Below are positions 22,379 to 29,486 of a stretch of DNA of 29,486 bases, in pieces; position 1 is the stretch's first letter; each line of letters begins with the position of its first letter. The notes beneath the pieces are model-generated. The model made no database searches. It worked only from the letters and a program-made list of their open reading frames with translations, and was not told the origin of the DNA. The position numbers were made by a program, and so were the translations under genes. Source of the DNA: UBA7672 sp036733305 (lineage in GTDB: Bacteria > Pseudomonadota > Alphaproteobacteria > Caulobacterales > Hyphomonadaceae); assembly GCA_036733305.1 (NCBI GenBank), contig DAINAT010000031.1:1-29486 (forward strand), read 5' to 3'.

Positions 22379-24610
22379 GTGATTGCTCAAAGTCTTGTTC
22401 GTCGCTCGCTGCCTGTCAGTAGTGTGCCGTTCACAGTTGTATCCTTCATCGGCGCAGCGCTGATCTTCCTTGTGCAGCCGATGTTCGCGCGCATGGCGAC
22501 GCCGCTGCTGGGTGGCACGCCTGCGGTGTGGAACGTTTCTCTGGTGTGCTTCCAGGCAGCTTTGCTGCTGGGTTATGGTTATGCGCATCTGTTGCAGAAA
22601 GTTGGCTCGGTTCGCACGCAGATCCTGATCCACGCGCTGGTGTTGATGGTCGGTTTTGCATGCTTGCCGCTCCGCATTTCCGGTATTATGGGTGAGCCAT
22701 CGGTCGACAATCCGACGCTCTGGCTGATCTGCACGTTTGCGGTTTCGATCGCGCCGCCGTTCGCCGCGCTGGCCGCCACCGCGCCGTTGATCCAGGCGTG
22801 GTATGCGCGCTCGGGCCTGTCTGACGCGGCTGATCCGTATCACCTCTATGCTGCTTCCAACATTGGCAGCCTTGTGGGTCTTGCCGCTTATCCGCTGCTG
22901 ATCGAACCATTCACGGCTCTCGCCGATCAAACCGGCGGCTGGGCTGCCGGCTATTTCGTGCTTGCAGCTGTGCTTCTTTATTCGGGCTGGTCCATTGTTC
23001 GCGTGAGCGCGGTTGAGGCGCCGATCGAAGTTGTCGGAGTAGAGGTCAAAGCTGCGCCAGTTTGGCGCGACAGAATTGTCTGGCTGGCGCTGTCGTTCGT
23101 TCCGTCCAGCCTACTGATTGGTGCAACGACGCATATCACGACCGATGTTGCGCCCGCTCCATTCCTCTGGGCACCGCCGCTGATCATCTATCTGCTGACG
23201 TTCGTGATCGCGTTCTCGAAAAAGCCGATCATTCCCCATGAACTCGTGATGGTTCTGGCACCGTTGTCTGCCGCGGGTGCGGGGCTCATGTTGATCCAAG
23301 GTGTGAAGTCGGGTCCGGGTGCGGATCTGGCTGCGTTGTTCCTGATCGCGCTAGCTTGCCACGGGATGTTGAATGCGCGGCGGCCGGATGCACGGCACCT
23401 GACGCAGTTTTATTTGATCATGTCGCTTGGCGGCGTGCTGGGCGGCGCGTTCAATGCGCTGGTCGCCCCGTTCATCTTCAAAAGCGTTCTCGAATATCCG
23501 CTGGTGCTGGTCGCGGGCGTTGCTTTGCTCAGCCTTGATGATGCGAAGCGTGGTCATGCGAGGATTAGCCGCTTCGTCTGGATGCTCATTGGCCTTGCTG
23601 CGATGGCTCTGCTGGCAGCGTTCGCGATCAGTCTTTCCGATATTGCGAACGGATCGGACTTCCTCGTACTGCTGGTCGCACCCGCTGCGCTCGCCATCCT
23701 GTTGTCGCGCCGAGCGCCGCTGGGCGCCGCGATAGCGCTTGCCTTGGCCATGCCGATCGGGCCCACGTTGGACAAGCTTCAGTCAGCGTGGAGCGGGCGT
23801 TCGTTCTTCGGCGTTGTGCGGGTCGTGGATTCTCAGGGGAACGAGGCTGTGAGCGGCAACGTGCGCTTGTTGCTGCATGGAACGACGCTTCATGGGTCGC
23901 AATCGCTGGAGGAGGGGAGACGCCTGATCCCTCGGACCTATTATGCAGCCCCGAGTCCGATTGGGCAGGCATTCCGCATGTTCAATGATGCGCGTCAGGT
24001 CGGCGTTGTCGGCCTCGGCATCGGTTCCACCGCCTGTTACCGGCAGGACGGACAGACGTGGCGTTTCTACGAGATCGATCCGCTGGTCGTGAACCTGGCG
24101 CTGGACCCTAAATGGTTCACCTTCCTGTCGTCGTGCCAACCGAAGGCCGAGATTGTGGTTGGCGATGCCCGTATCCAGCTCGCCTCCGAGCCCAAGGGCA
24201 AGTTTGACTTCATGCTACTCGATGCATTCTCGTCCGACGCGGTGCCCACGCACCTGCTGACGGTCGAGGCGCTGAAACTGTATCTCGACCGCATTGCATT
24301 GGACGGCGTGCTCGTGATGCACATCTCCAACCGGTATATGTCATTGTCTCAAGTGGTTGCGCGCGTCGCGAATGCAACGGGAGCTGAAGCGTTATCACAA
24401 GACTACCGACCCACTGACGCGGAGAAAGCGGCAGGCGCCACAAGCTCCGAAGTCGTGTTGATTTCGCGCAGCAAGGACAAGCTTGATCGTGCGCGGGCGT
24501 CGGGGCGCTGGAAGGAGCTGGAGTCAGACGGAGGCCGTCCGTGGACCGACGACTATTCCAACATCATCGGGGCCATGATTGCGCGCGCTCAGGAAAGTGG
24601 CGGCAAATAA
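22379..24610 (+). CDS. Membrane-fused spermidine-synthase-like protein
   Basis: 743 residues. The N-terminal about 460 residues are an integral membrane region with roughly 12 or more hydrophobic segments (for example about 17-35, 53-70, 82-97, 113-135 and 190-206). The C-terminal about 270 residues are a Rossmann methyltransferase/aminopropyltransferase-like domain: VGVVGLGIGST (541-551), RFYEIDPLVVNLA (562-574), VVGDARIQLA (593-602) and LLDAFSSDAVPTHLLT (613-628). This is the common fused MFS/spermidine-synthase-like architecture. The canonical GGGDG of true spermidine synthases reads GLGIGS here, so polyamine synthesis is uncertain. The start is a GTG at 22379 with GGGGA six bases upstream. 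Confidence 0.85.
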   Translation: MIAQSLVRRSLPVSSVPFTVVSFIGAALIFLVQPMFARMATPLLGGTPAVWNVSLVCFQAALLLGYGYAHLLQKVGSVRTQILIHALVLMVGFACLPLRISGIMGEPSVDNPTLWLICTFAVSIAPPFAALAATAPLIQAWYARSGLSDAADPYHLYAASNIGSLVGLAAYPLLIEPFTALADQTGGWAAGYFVLAAVLLYSGWSIVRVSAVEAPIEVVGVEVKAAPVWRDRIVWLALSFVPSSLLIGATTHITTDVAPAPFLWAPPLIIYLLTFVIAFSKKPIIPHELVMVLAPLSAAGAGLMLIQGVKSGPGADLAALFLIALACHGMLNARRPDARHLTQFYLIMSLGGVLGGAFNALVAPFIFKSVLEYPLVLVAGVALLSLDDAKRGHARISRFVWMLIGLAAMALLAAFAISLSDIANGSDFLVLLVAPAALAILLSRRAPLGAAIALALAMPIGPTLDKLQSAWSGRSFFGVVRVVDSQGNEAVSGNVRLLLHGTTLHGSQSLEEGRRLIPRTYYAAPSPIGQAFRMFNDARQVGVVGLGIGSTACYRQDGQTWRFYEIDPLVVNLALDPKWFTFLSSCQPKAEIVVGDARIQLASEPKGKFDFMLLDAFSSDAVPTHLLTVEALKLYLDRIALDGVLVMHISNRYMSLSQVVARVANATGAEALSQDYRPTDAEKAAGATSSEVVLISRSKDKLDRARASGRWKELESDGGRPWTDDYSNIIGAMIARAQESGGK

Positions 24611-24613
24611 GGC

Positions 24614-25615
24614 CTACGCAGCCCGCACTTCGCCGGTGCCGTCTAGCGGTACGCCCGAGGGCCAGCCTTTTTCGACGCGGAGTTGCGAGACGCCGAGGAC
24701 TTCGGCGACGCGGCGCATAGAGGGCTTTTCACCGCGGGCGATGAGGGTGTCGCAGGCGCGGGCGATTTCGAGCGGCGTCAGCGGCTGGTCCCAGCGGCCG
24801 GCGGCTTGGGCTGCCGTGATGTCGGTGACGCGGCCCATATGCTGTTCGCGGAACGAAGCGACGCGCTTGGCGGCGGCTTTCATGGCGGCTGCGCGCTGTT
24901 CCTCGATCGTCTTCGGCTTGCGCTTGGCGCGGGGAGCGCGGGCCTTCGGAGCCTCGGTTTCCACGGTCTCGGCAGCGGCGGCCGGTGTTTCGACGACTTC
25001 CGGCGCTTCAAGCACGGGTTGCGGGGCGGGCTCCGGGAAGAGAAGCGAGTCCAGCGACTTTGGCGCTTCCTCGCGGAAGAGTTCGGCGCGGACGGCGACA
25101 GCGGATGCCTGATCAGCAGCTTCGCGGCGGCGCTGGGCCTGACGGGCAGCGTAGTCTTCCGCGTCCATGGCTTTGCGGCCCTCGACGATCCAGGCCATGG
25201 CGGGCTTGGCGAAGGCGAAGATGTAGAACACGGCGTCAACCGTCATTGTCGGGGGCAACTTTGCGCCGACCGGAGCATTGGAGGTGACGATCTCCCAGCC
25301 CAGGTGCACGCCGACATTCGTTGCGAAGACGAAGCCGAGGCAGCAGGCAATCGCCGGAACCAGAACGGCCCAGTCGACCTGACCGCCATCGGCCTTGCGG
25401 TGCTTGATCGCCTGCAGCGCGCCGGCGGCCGAGCAGTTAACGAGACCAATGCCGAAGGCCATCATGCCCGCGAAGGCGATGATGCAGAGCCAGCCGATGT
25501 CCAGCTTTGGCCAGAACATGCCGATGACGCCGCCCGTTGCCAGCACGGCGCCGGAGAGGGTCAGCCCCCAGGCGAAGATCGACGACCAAGTGTACTCACG
25601 CTGTGTCATGCGCAT
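24614..25615 (-). CDS. Unrecognised membrane protein with C-terminal helix-turn-helix
   Basis: 333 residues from the ATG at 25615; a second ATG at 25609 is an alternative, and neither has a strong ribosome site. I do not recognise the family. Four hydrophobic segments lie at about 12-34, 40-62, 81-101 and 123-144. A charged helical stretch (about 148-185) and a Pro/Ala/Glu-rich linker (about 193-228) follow. Then comes a basic patch, RAPRAKRKPK (226-235). The C-terminal domain (about 278-318) reads LTPLEIARACDTLIARGEKPSMRRVAEVLGVSQLRVEKGW, split here as helix, ARGEKPSMRRVAEVLGVS and a final helix. It resembles the N-terminal helix-turn-helix of KfrA-type DNA-binding proteins. A membrane-tethered DNA-binding role is an inference. 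A 21-bp palindrome lies just upstream. Confidence 0.7.
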   Translation of the reverse strand: MRMTQREYTWSSIFAWGLTLSGAVLATGGVIGMFWPKLDIGWLCIIAFAGMMAFGIGLVNCSAAGALQAIKHRKADGGQVDWAVLVPAIACCLGFVFATNVGVHLGWEIVTSNAPVGAKLPPTMTVDAVFYIFAFAKPAMAWIVEGRKAMDAEDYAARQAQRRREAADQASAVAVRAELFREEAPKSLDSLLFPEPAPQPVLEAPEVVETPAAAAETVETEAPKARAPRAKRKPKTIEEQRAAAMKAAAKRVASFREQHMGRVTDITAAQAAGRWDQPLTPLEIARACDTLIARGEKPSMRRVAEVLGVSQLRVEKGWPSGVPLDGTGEVRAA

Positions 25616-25630
25616 GAGAATGCAGCGGCT

Positions 25631-25651
25631 GTGTTCATGAGTCGTGAACAC
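25631..25651. promoter_or_regulatory. 21-bp palindromic operator candidate
   Basis: Perfect 7-bp arms GTGTTCA (25631-25637) and TGAACAC (25645-25651) surround a centre TGAGTCG. Within the centre GA and TC also pair, leaving one mismatched pair in 21 bp. It lies 15 bp upstream of the membrane/helix-turn-helix gene start (minus strand), a place suited to an operator. It is not the alphaproteobacterial LexA box, since GTTC-N7-GTTC is not satisfied. The rest of the gap up to 25884 shows nothing else convincing. Confidence 0.5.
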
Positions 25652-25884
25652 CGATTTCTGCCGAGTGAATCGTGCAGCGGAGCTATCCGGTCGCGTGTGC
25701 ACTCCTTGAAAAATCAATCGCCTCGCTGAGCATGGCTGCAGAGTTTTCCCTGTTGAAAAACGTGTGGGCATTTTGTGCCGTGCGGAAATCGCTCCGATTT
25801 GGTCCCGGATTGGGTGTGATGACTGGACCGTGACGCCGTCTCTGCGCATGGTCGCGGCAGAAATTTGATGCGTGGAGCAGGATC

Positions 25885-26679
25885 ATGAAAGTCGCCGATA
25901 AAATCGTCATCGTTACGGGCGGGGCGAGCGGTATCGGCAAGGCGATGGCGGAGCGTTTCCACCGGGAAGGGGCGAAGGCGGTGATCGTTGCGGACATGAA
26001 TGGCGAGGGCGCGGCGGCCGTTGCCCGGTCCGTAGGCGGCATTGCGGTTCAGGCCGATGTAACCAAGGAAGCCGACGTCCAGCGCATTGCCCGCACGGCG
26101 GAAGACAAGTTCGGTCAGATCGACCTGTTCTGCTCGAACGCGGGCATTTCGCGCTCGGACCCGGATATCGACAACGCCGCCTCCGCCCCCAACGCGGATT
26201 GGGAGCTGGCGTGGGGCGTTAACGTGATGGCCCACGTTTACGCCGCTCGTGCAGCCCTGCCGGGAATGATCGCCCGCAAGTCGGGCTGGTTCCTCAACAC
26301 AGTCTCGGCCGCCGGACTGCTGAGCCAGATCGGCTCCGCCGTCTATTCGACGTCCAAGCACGCCGCCATCGGCTTTGGCGAACACCTTGCCATTGCCTCG
26401 AAAGAAAATGGCATCGGCGTTTCGCTTCTGTGCCCCCAGGCGGTGGACACCCCCATGCTGGGTGGGGCGGCGGGGTCGCAGAATGTCGACGGCGTGCTGT
26501 CGCCAGATGATGTCGCGGGCGCGGTGATCAAGGGCCTCGACGCTGAAACATTCCTCATCCTGCCGCATGAGCAGGTGGTGACGTACATGCAGCGCAAGAC
26601 CGGCGACTATGATCGGTGGGTCCGCGGCATGGTGCGTCTGCGCCGCGGCGTGATCGATGGCGCGAAGGGCGCGCGTTAG
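25885..26679 (+). CDS. Classical short-chain dehydrogenase/reductase
   Basis: 264 residues, the usual classical SDR length. It shows the cofactor motif TGGASGIG (11-18), an Asp at the end of the second strand region (VIVADMNG, about 33-40) consistent with NAD preference, SNAGIS with NAG (85-87), catalytic Ser141 in LNTVSAAG, and YSTSK with Tyr154 and Lys158, then CPQAVDTPM. The substrate cannot be inferred. The ATG at 25885 has GGAGCAGGA upstream. Hairpin elements follow the gene (26694-26784). Confidence 0.92.
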   Translation: MKVADKIVIVTGGASGIGKAMAERFHREGAKAVIVADMNGEGAAAVARSVGGIAVQADVTKEADVQRIARTAEDKFGQIDLFCSNAGISRSDPDIDNAASAPNADWELAWGVNVMAHVYAARAALPGMIARKSGWFLNTVSAAGLLSQIGSAVYSTSKHAAIGFGEHLAIASKENGIGVSLLCPQAVDTPMLGGAAGSQNVDGVLSPDDVAGAVIKGLDAETFLILPHEQVVTYMQRKTGDYDRWVRGMVRLRRGVIDGAKGAR

Positions 26680-26693
26680 CCCAGATAGCCGAA

Positions 26694-26719
26694 CCCCTCG
26701 CCGGGGGAGCGGCGAGGGG
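26694..26719. repeat. Intergenic inverted repeat, REP-like
   Basis: CCCCTCGCC and GGCGAGGGG form a perfect 9-bp stem around an 8-nt loop, 15 bases after the SDR stop. With the second hairpin at 26763-26784 it resembles the GC-rich intergenic palindromic repeats common in alphaproteobacteria. Confidence 0.55.
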
Positions 26720-26762
26720 ATCGAGCCGGCTAGACGTGGGGCGTCTTTAACTTGCCGGCGTA

Positions 26763-26784
26763 CCTTCTCCAAACGCGGAGAAGG
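26763..26784 (+). terminator. Hairpin with T-rich tail downstream of the SDR gene
   Basis: CCTTCTCC-AAACGC-GGAGAAGG is a perfect 8-bp stem with a 6-nt loop. On the plus strand it is followed by TTTCATTCTTCTT, fitting an intrinsic terminator for the SDR gene. The CCTTCTCC/GGAGAAGG arms also match a frequent alphaproteobacterial intergenic repeat, as I recall it. Confidence 0.6.
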
Positions 26785-26800
26785 TTTCATTCTTCTTACG

Positions 26801-27445
26801 TCAGCGGGCGTCTGCGAGGTTCCACTCGTAAACAACCGTGTGACCGCAAACGGATTGTGCAACGCCGTCGAGCTTGCCCGGCGTGAAACGCGCGTTACGC
26901 ACCCATTTGAGCGCGGCGTTGTCGAGCGTGGTGGACCCGCTGCTGTTGGCCAGCGAGGCGGACGAGACGCGGCCGCGGGCGTCGACGCAGACACTGATGG
27001 CGCTGTTGCCCTGCTCGTTCGCGCGGATGGCGGATGCTGGGTAGTCCGGCGGGCTCTGCTTCAGCAGGACGGGGCGGGAGCGAACGGGCGCGAGCGATGG
27101 GACGACGCTTGCGCCAGTTCCGGTTGCGGGGCCGGTTCGTTCAACTGGCGGCAGGGTCACGACCGGCGGAACGTCTTCGGGAACCCAGTTCGGGATCGGC
27201 GGCAGGGGCGGAAGCGGCATGTCGAGCGAGACGACATCCATGTCGAGTGTGCGTTCGACCGGATTATCCGGAAGCACCTCGTCCGGCAGCGGCGTGAAGG
27301 TGATCGGGATTTCGATCATGCGGATGATGGTCTGGCCGAAGCCGTTGGCCAGCGCGACGCCGGCGAGAGCGGTGATCAGGGCGGCGATCGACAGGCCGGC
27401 GAGCTGCGATGAATTGCTCGCACGATTTCGCATTGCTCCGTACAT
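26801..27445 (-). CDS. TonB-C domain energy-transducer-like protein
   Basis: 214 residues from the ATG at 27445, which has AGAGG upstream. The TonB layout is visible: a short cytoplasmic N-terminus, one membrane segment (about 17-40, GLSIAALITALAGVALANGF), a Pro-rich periplasmic stretch (MPLPPLPPIPNWVPEDVPP, about 76-94), and a TonB_C-like domain at about 130-210 (PPDYPASAIRANEQGNSAI, VCVDARGRVSSASL, LDNAALKWVRNARFTPG). Cys153 and Cys200 match cysteines in the TonB_C domain of the upstream M56 protein. It is the last gene of the apparent blaI-M56-tonB operon, 52 bp downstream. Whether it truly partners ExbBD cannot be seen; no exbB or exbD gene is in the window. Confidence 0.85.
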   Translation of the reverse strand: MYGAMRNRASNSSQLAGLSIAALITALAGVALANGFGQTIIRMIEIPITFTPLPDEVLPDNPVERTLDMDVVSLDMPLPPLPPIPNWVPEDVPPVVTLPPVERTGPATGTGASVVPSLAPVRSRPVLLKQSPPDYPASAIRANEQGNSAISVCVDARGRVSSASLANSSGSTTLDNAALKWVRNARFTPGKLDGVAQSVCGHTVVYEWNLADAR

Positions 27446-27497
27446 GGAAGCCTCTTGTGGTTCGGGTTGAGGGTGCAGGCTCGGTGGTTGCGAGAAC

Positions 27498-28781
27498 TCA
27501 GGGCGGCGTGGTGTCGAGGCGCCAGCCGACGACGAGGTTATAGCCGCACAGACGCACAGGCTTGCCTTCACGTGTTGCGGGTTCGAATTTCGAGCGCTCC
27601 AGGCCGGTGAGCGTCGCCGTATCGAGGCGAGCGTGGCCTGAGGATTTCACAAGCTTCACATCGTCGACGATACCGGAGGAGGCGACGCAGAGTTGCACGC
27701 CGACATCGCCTTCTTCGCGGAGCGCCTGGGATTCGGCGGGGTAGTCCGGCCGGGTGAAGCCTGCTGCGGGGCGCGGATTGACCGTGACGTCCTCGATCTG
27801 CTGGCGGACGCGGACCAACGGATCTTTCACCTGATCGCGCGTGAGCGGGTTGAAGGGCACGAGCACGTCGGGCGCTTCGGTGATGATGGTGCGTTCGGGC
27901 TGGGCGGCCCAGGCGGCGACGCCGGCGCTGGCGGAGACGGCGAGCACGATGGCGGTGGCGGCGGCGCGTCGGCGATCGGACAGCGGCTTGGCGGCGAGCA
28001 TGTTGATGCGCTCGGTCAGCGGGTGCTGCGATTCAGCGGGCCAGTAGCAGCCGACCGGAAGGGGCCGCGAAGCAAGTTGCGTTTTCAGGAGCGTCTCGGC
28101 GTAGGCGCGGCGGACGCGCGGGCGGCGGTCGATCACTTCGGCGTCGCAGGACAGCTCCTGGTCGATGCGCATGGCTTTCGCGCCGACATGGACCATCGGG
28201 TTGAACCAGAAGAGGCAGCGGAACAGCGCGACGATGGCGTTGATGCGCGCATCATTGCGATCGATGTGGATCTGCTCGTGCGTGAGGATGAGTTTGCGCT
28301 CGGCATCGGAATAGCGGCGGGTGAAGTCATCCGGCGTGACGATGCGCGGGTGCGAGAAACCGACAATGGCGGGGCCGGCGAGGCCGAGATCTGCGTCGCG
28401 CATGAAGGCGTTCTGGCGGCGGATGAGGGCGGCAGCCATGGCGATGGCGCCGATGATCCATATGGCGAACAGCGCATAGGGGATGGCTGCTTCCCAGATC
28501 GGTGCGGTGTGCGTCGTGGTGAGGGCCACGATTTCCTCCAGCGTCATGCCGAGCGAGAGTGTTTCGATCGCGCGTGACGGGATGAAGGTCGCGGCGGCGG
28601 CGATGGGGACGATGGCCCAGAGCAGATAGACGGCGTGAGCGCCGAAGATGCGGCGGGCGGGACGGCGCACGGCGAGCACGAACAGGATGGCGGCGGCGGC
28701 CGCGATGTTCAGCTCGACGAAGTTTTCGATGATGGGGTTGATGATGGCGCCGATGATCATATCGGGGACAGTCGTCATCAT
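27498..28781 (-). CDS. M56 (BlaR1/MecR1-like) membrane metallopeptidase fused to a TonB-C domain
   Basis: 427 residues. The N-terminal M56 module has membrane segments near 22-38, 47-63 and 102-121, then the zinc site LTHEQIHIDRND with HEQIH at 168-172 and a likely third ligand Glu209 in IDQELSCDAEV. A fourth membrane segment (about 273-292) precedes a periplasmic part that is a TonB_C-like domain (about 340-425: TRPDYPAESQALREEGDVG, LCVASSGIVDDVKLV, LDTATLTGLERSKFEP, LCGYNLVVGW). It lacks the penicillin-binding transpeptidase sensor of true BlaR1. By analogy it senses something in the periplasm and triggers loss of the BlaI-type repressor. Its ATG overlaps the blaI stop by 4 bp (ATGA). Confidence 0.88.
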   Translation of the reverse strand: MMTTVPDMIIGAIINPIIENFVELNIAAAAAILFVLAVRRPARRIFGAHAVYLLWAIVPIAAAATFIPSRAIETLSLGMTLEEIVALTTTHTAPIWEAAIPYALFAIWIIGAIAMAAALIRRQNAFMRDADLGLAGPAIVGFSHPRIVTPDDFTRRYSDAERKLILTHEQIHIDRNDARINAIVALFRCLFWFNPMVHVGAKAMRIDQELSCDAEVIDRRPRVRRAYAETLLKTQLASRPLPVGCYWPAESQHPLTERINMLAAKPLSDRRRAAATAIVLAVSASAGVAAWAAQPERTIITEAPDVLVPFNPLTRDQVKDPLVRVRQQIEDVTVNPRPAAGFTRPDYPAESQALREEGDVGVQLCVASSGIVDDVKLVKSSGHARLDTATLTGLERSKFEPATREGKPVRLCGYNLVVGWRLDTTPP

Positions 28782-29149
28782 TTGTCCTCCTCGATTTTCG
28801 CGATCAGGGCTTTCAGCTGTTTGAGATCCTTGGCTGAAAGTTTGCGGTGCTCGGCGAAGTGGGCGACCAGCGGGGCGACTTCACCCTTGAACAGCTTGTC
28901 GAGCATGCCCTGGCTCTCGGTCTGCACCCAGGCGTTGCGGGTGATCAGCGGGCGATAGCAGTAGGCGTCGCCCTCCTTGGCGCCGGAGATGGCTTTCTTC
29001 TTGAGCAGGCGGGTGACCAGCGTTTTCACGGTGGCGGGCGCCCAGCCATTCTCCGGCCCGACAGCGGCAAAGATCTGCTCGGCTGTGAGCGGCGTTTTTC
29101 GCCACAGCGCTTCCATGATGCGGCTCTCGGCGTCGGAGATCGTTTGCAT
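28778..29149 (-). CDS. blaI: BlaI/MecI/CopY-family repressor
   Basis: 123 residues. The winged helix is typical: ISDAESRIMEALWRKTPLTA, then EQIFAAVGPENGWAPATVKT, LVTRLLKKKAISGAKEGDAY and CYRPLITRNAWVQTES. The rest is the helical dimerisation domain ending KLSAKDLKQLKALIAKIEE. BlaI-type repressors are inactivated through their partner M56 protease, which is encoded immediately downstream with a 4-bp overlap. The ATG at 29149 (MQTISDAESR) matches family N-termini and has AGG seven bases upstream; an in-frame extension to 29353 would run through the promoter and repeat region and is not credible. Two dyads in its promoter fit autorepression. Confidence 0.92.
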   Translation of the reverse strand: MQTISDAESRIMEALWRKTPLTAEQIFAAVGPENGWAPATVKTLVTRLLKKKAISGAKEGDAYCYRPLITRNAWVQTESQGMLDKLFKGEVAPLVAHFAEHRKLSAKDLKQLKALIAKIEEDK

Positions 29150-29151
29150 GG

Positions 29152-29199
29152 TACACCTGTAATCTGACTTGAAGTTACGCGCGTAATCTGGCGAGTCAA
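29152..29199 (-). promoter_or_regulatory. blaI promoter with two repressor-type operators
   Basis: Reading the minus strand, -35 TTGACT (29199-29194), a 16-bp spacer and -10 TAACTT (29177-29172) form a good promoter. A perfect 12-bp palindrome TTACGCGCGTAA (29175-29186) covers the spacer end and overlaps the -10. TACACCTGTA (29152-29161) matches the known BlaI/MecI core TACA-N2-TGTA and overlaps the ribosome site. The two sites share flanking GTAATCTG and are centred 24 bp apart. This fits a repressor binding both. Confidence 0.78.
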
Positions 29200-29301
29200 T
29201 GGCGGAGGTGCGGCGGAATGCGATTTTGTGCGGTGCGGGATGGGGGCGGGCGCCGGGCAATCGAGCGGTGATTTCAAACATCATGGCGCAGGGAGCGCCG
29301 T

Positions 29302-29358
29302 GTAGGGTGCATCTTGATGCACCGGGGGTCGGTCGCGGTGCATCAAGATGCACCCTAC
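29302..29358. repeat. REP/BIME-like long inverted repeat
   Basis: Two perfect 22-bp arms (29302-29323 and 29337-29358) flank a 13-bp centre (GGGGGTCGGTCGC). Each arm begins or ends with GTAGGG/CCCTAC. Each arm itself contains a hairpin, GTGCATC-TT-GATGCAC or its complement. Nested symmetry of this kind is typical of paired REP units (BIMEs). No transposase lies in the window. The remaining bases to the right edge (29359-29486) show no supported feature. Confidence 0.85.
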
Positions 29359-29486
29359 GTCCCGTCGTGGCGCGATTGCTCGTTGGGACCAGCTTTCGCT
29401 GTCCGTGATGCTTGGGTTCGTCCCTCCCGATTGGGAGTCGGGGCGCGTGTAGCTGCGCCGTGGGTAGTGCCTGTGCTGATCCTGCG

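Noticed and set aside
25633..25649. LexA (SOS) box
   Set aside because: The alphaproteobacterial box GTTC-N7-GTTC needs a direct repeat; this site has GTTC followed after seven bases by GTGA and is an inverted repeat instead.
25714..26994. 426-codon open frame opposite the classical SDR
   Set aside because: Antisense shadow; the plus-strand SDR has complete catalytic motifs and a ribosome site.

Overview
The window is GC-rich chromosomal DNA and reads like the core genome of an alphaproteobacterium, most likely from the Caulobacterales or Hyphomonadaceae area. This placement is inferred from gene content: the long (360-residue) dCTP deaminase next to a divergent metZ, Entner-Doudoroff genes as the sugar route, an alphaproteobacterial-type CsgH curli chaperone, and a tRNA-Gly(CCC) of typical alphaproteobacterial sequence. 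No rRNA, CRISPR array, transposase, integrase or phage gene was seen. Coding density is high, with many 4-bp ATGA overlaps and several convergent pairs whose stop codons nearly touch.

Layout. 1-2678: partial metZ (minus) divergent from a GST-dcd operon. 2682-4518: an atypical short-chain dehydrogenase divergent from an MmyB-like regulator. 4630-6115: a three-gene operon (four-helix membrane protein, small XRE regulator, secreted alpha/beta hydrolase) behind two copies of one dyad operator. 6200-7234: a secreted SxxK serine hydrolase. 7231-9671: edd-eda. 9721-10788: an alpha/beta hydrolase. 10986-12553: a curli-type cluster (CsgA-like, CsgH, CsgB-like). 12721-13419: a TetR regulator. 13423-15642: zwf-pgl. 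Together zwf, pgl, edd and eda take glucose-6-phosphate to pyruvate and glyceraldehyde-3-phosphate, and the curli genes and TetR gene sit between the two halves of that pathway.

15834-17125: tRNA-Gly(CCC), then a MarR regulator paired with a free methionine-R-sulfoxide reductase. 17148-20348: a PhoPQ-related lipoprotein and a spinster-type MFS transporter, both minus, with a clear intrinsic terminator after the transporter. 20552-24610: ettA and a membrane-fused spermidine-synthase-like protein. 24614-25615: an unrecognised membrane protein with a C-terminal helix-turn-helix, preceded by a 21-bp palindrome. 25885-26679: a classical SDR. 26801-29149: a blaI-M56 peptidase-TonB-like operon (minus) whose promoter carries two operator-like dyads. 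29302-29358: a large REP/BIME-like palindrome.

The parts that looked least ordinary are the curli cluster inside the Entner-Doudoroff locus, the BlaR1-like receptor with a TonB-C periplasmic domain plus its paralogous partner, the membrane-anchored helix-turn-helix protein, the double-operator membrane/XRE operon, and the terminal BIME-like repeat.
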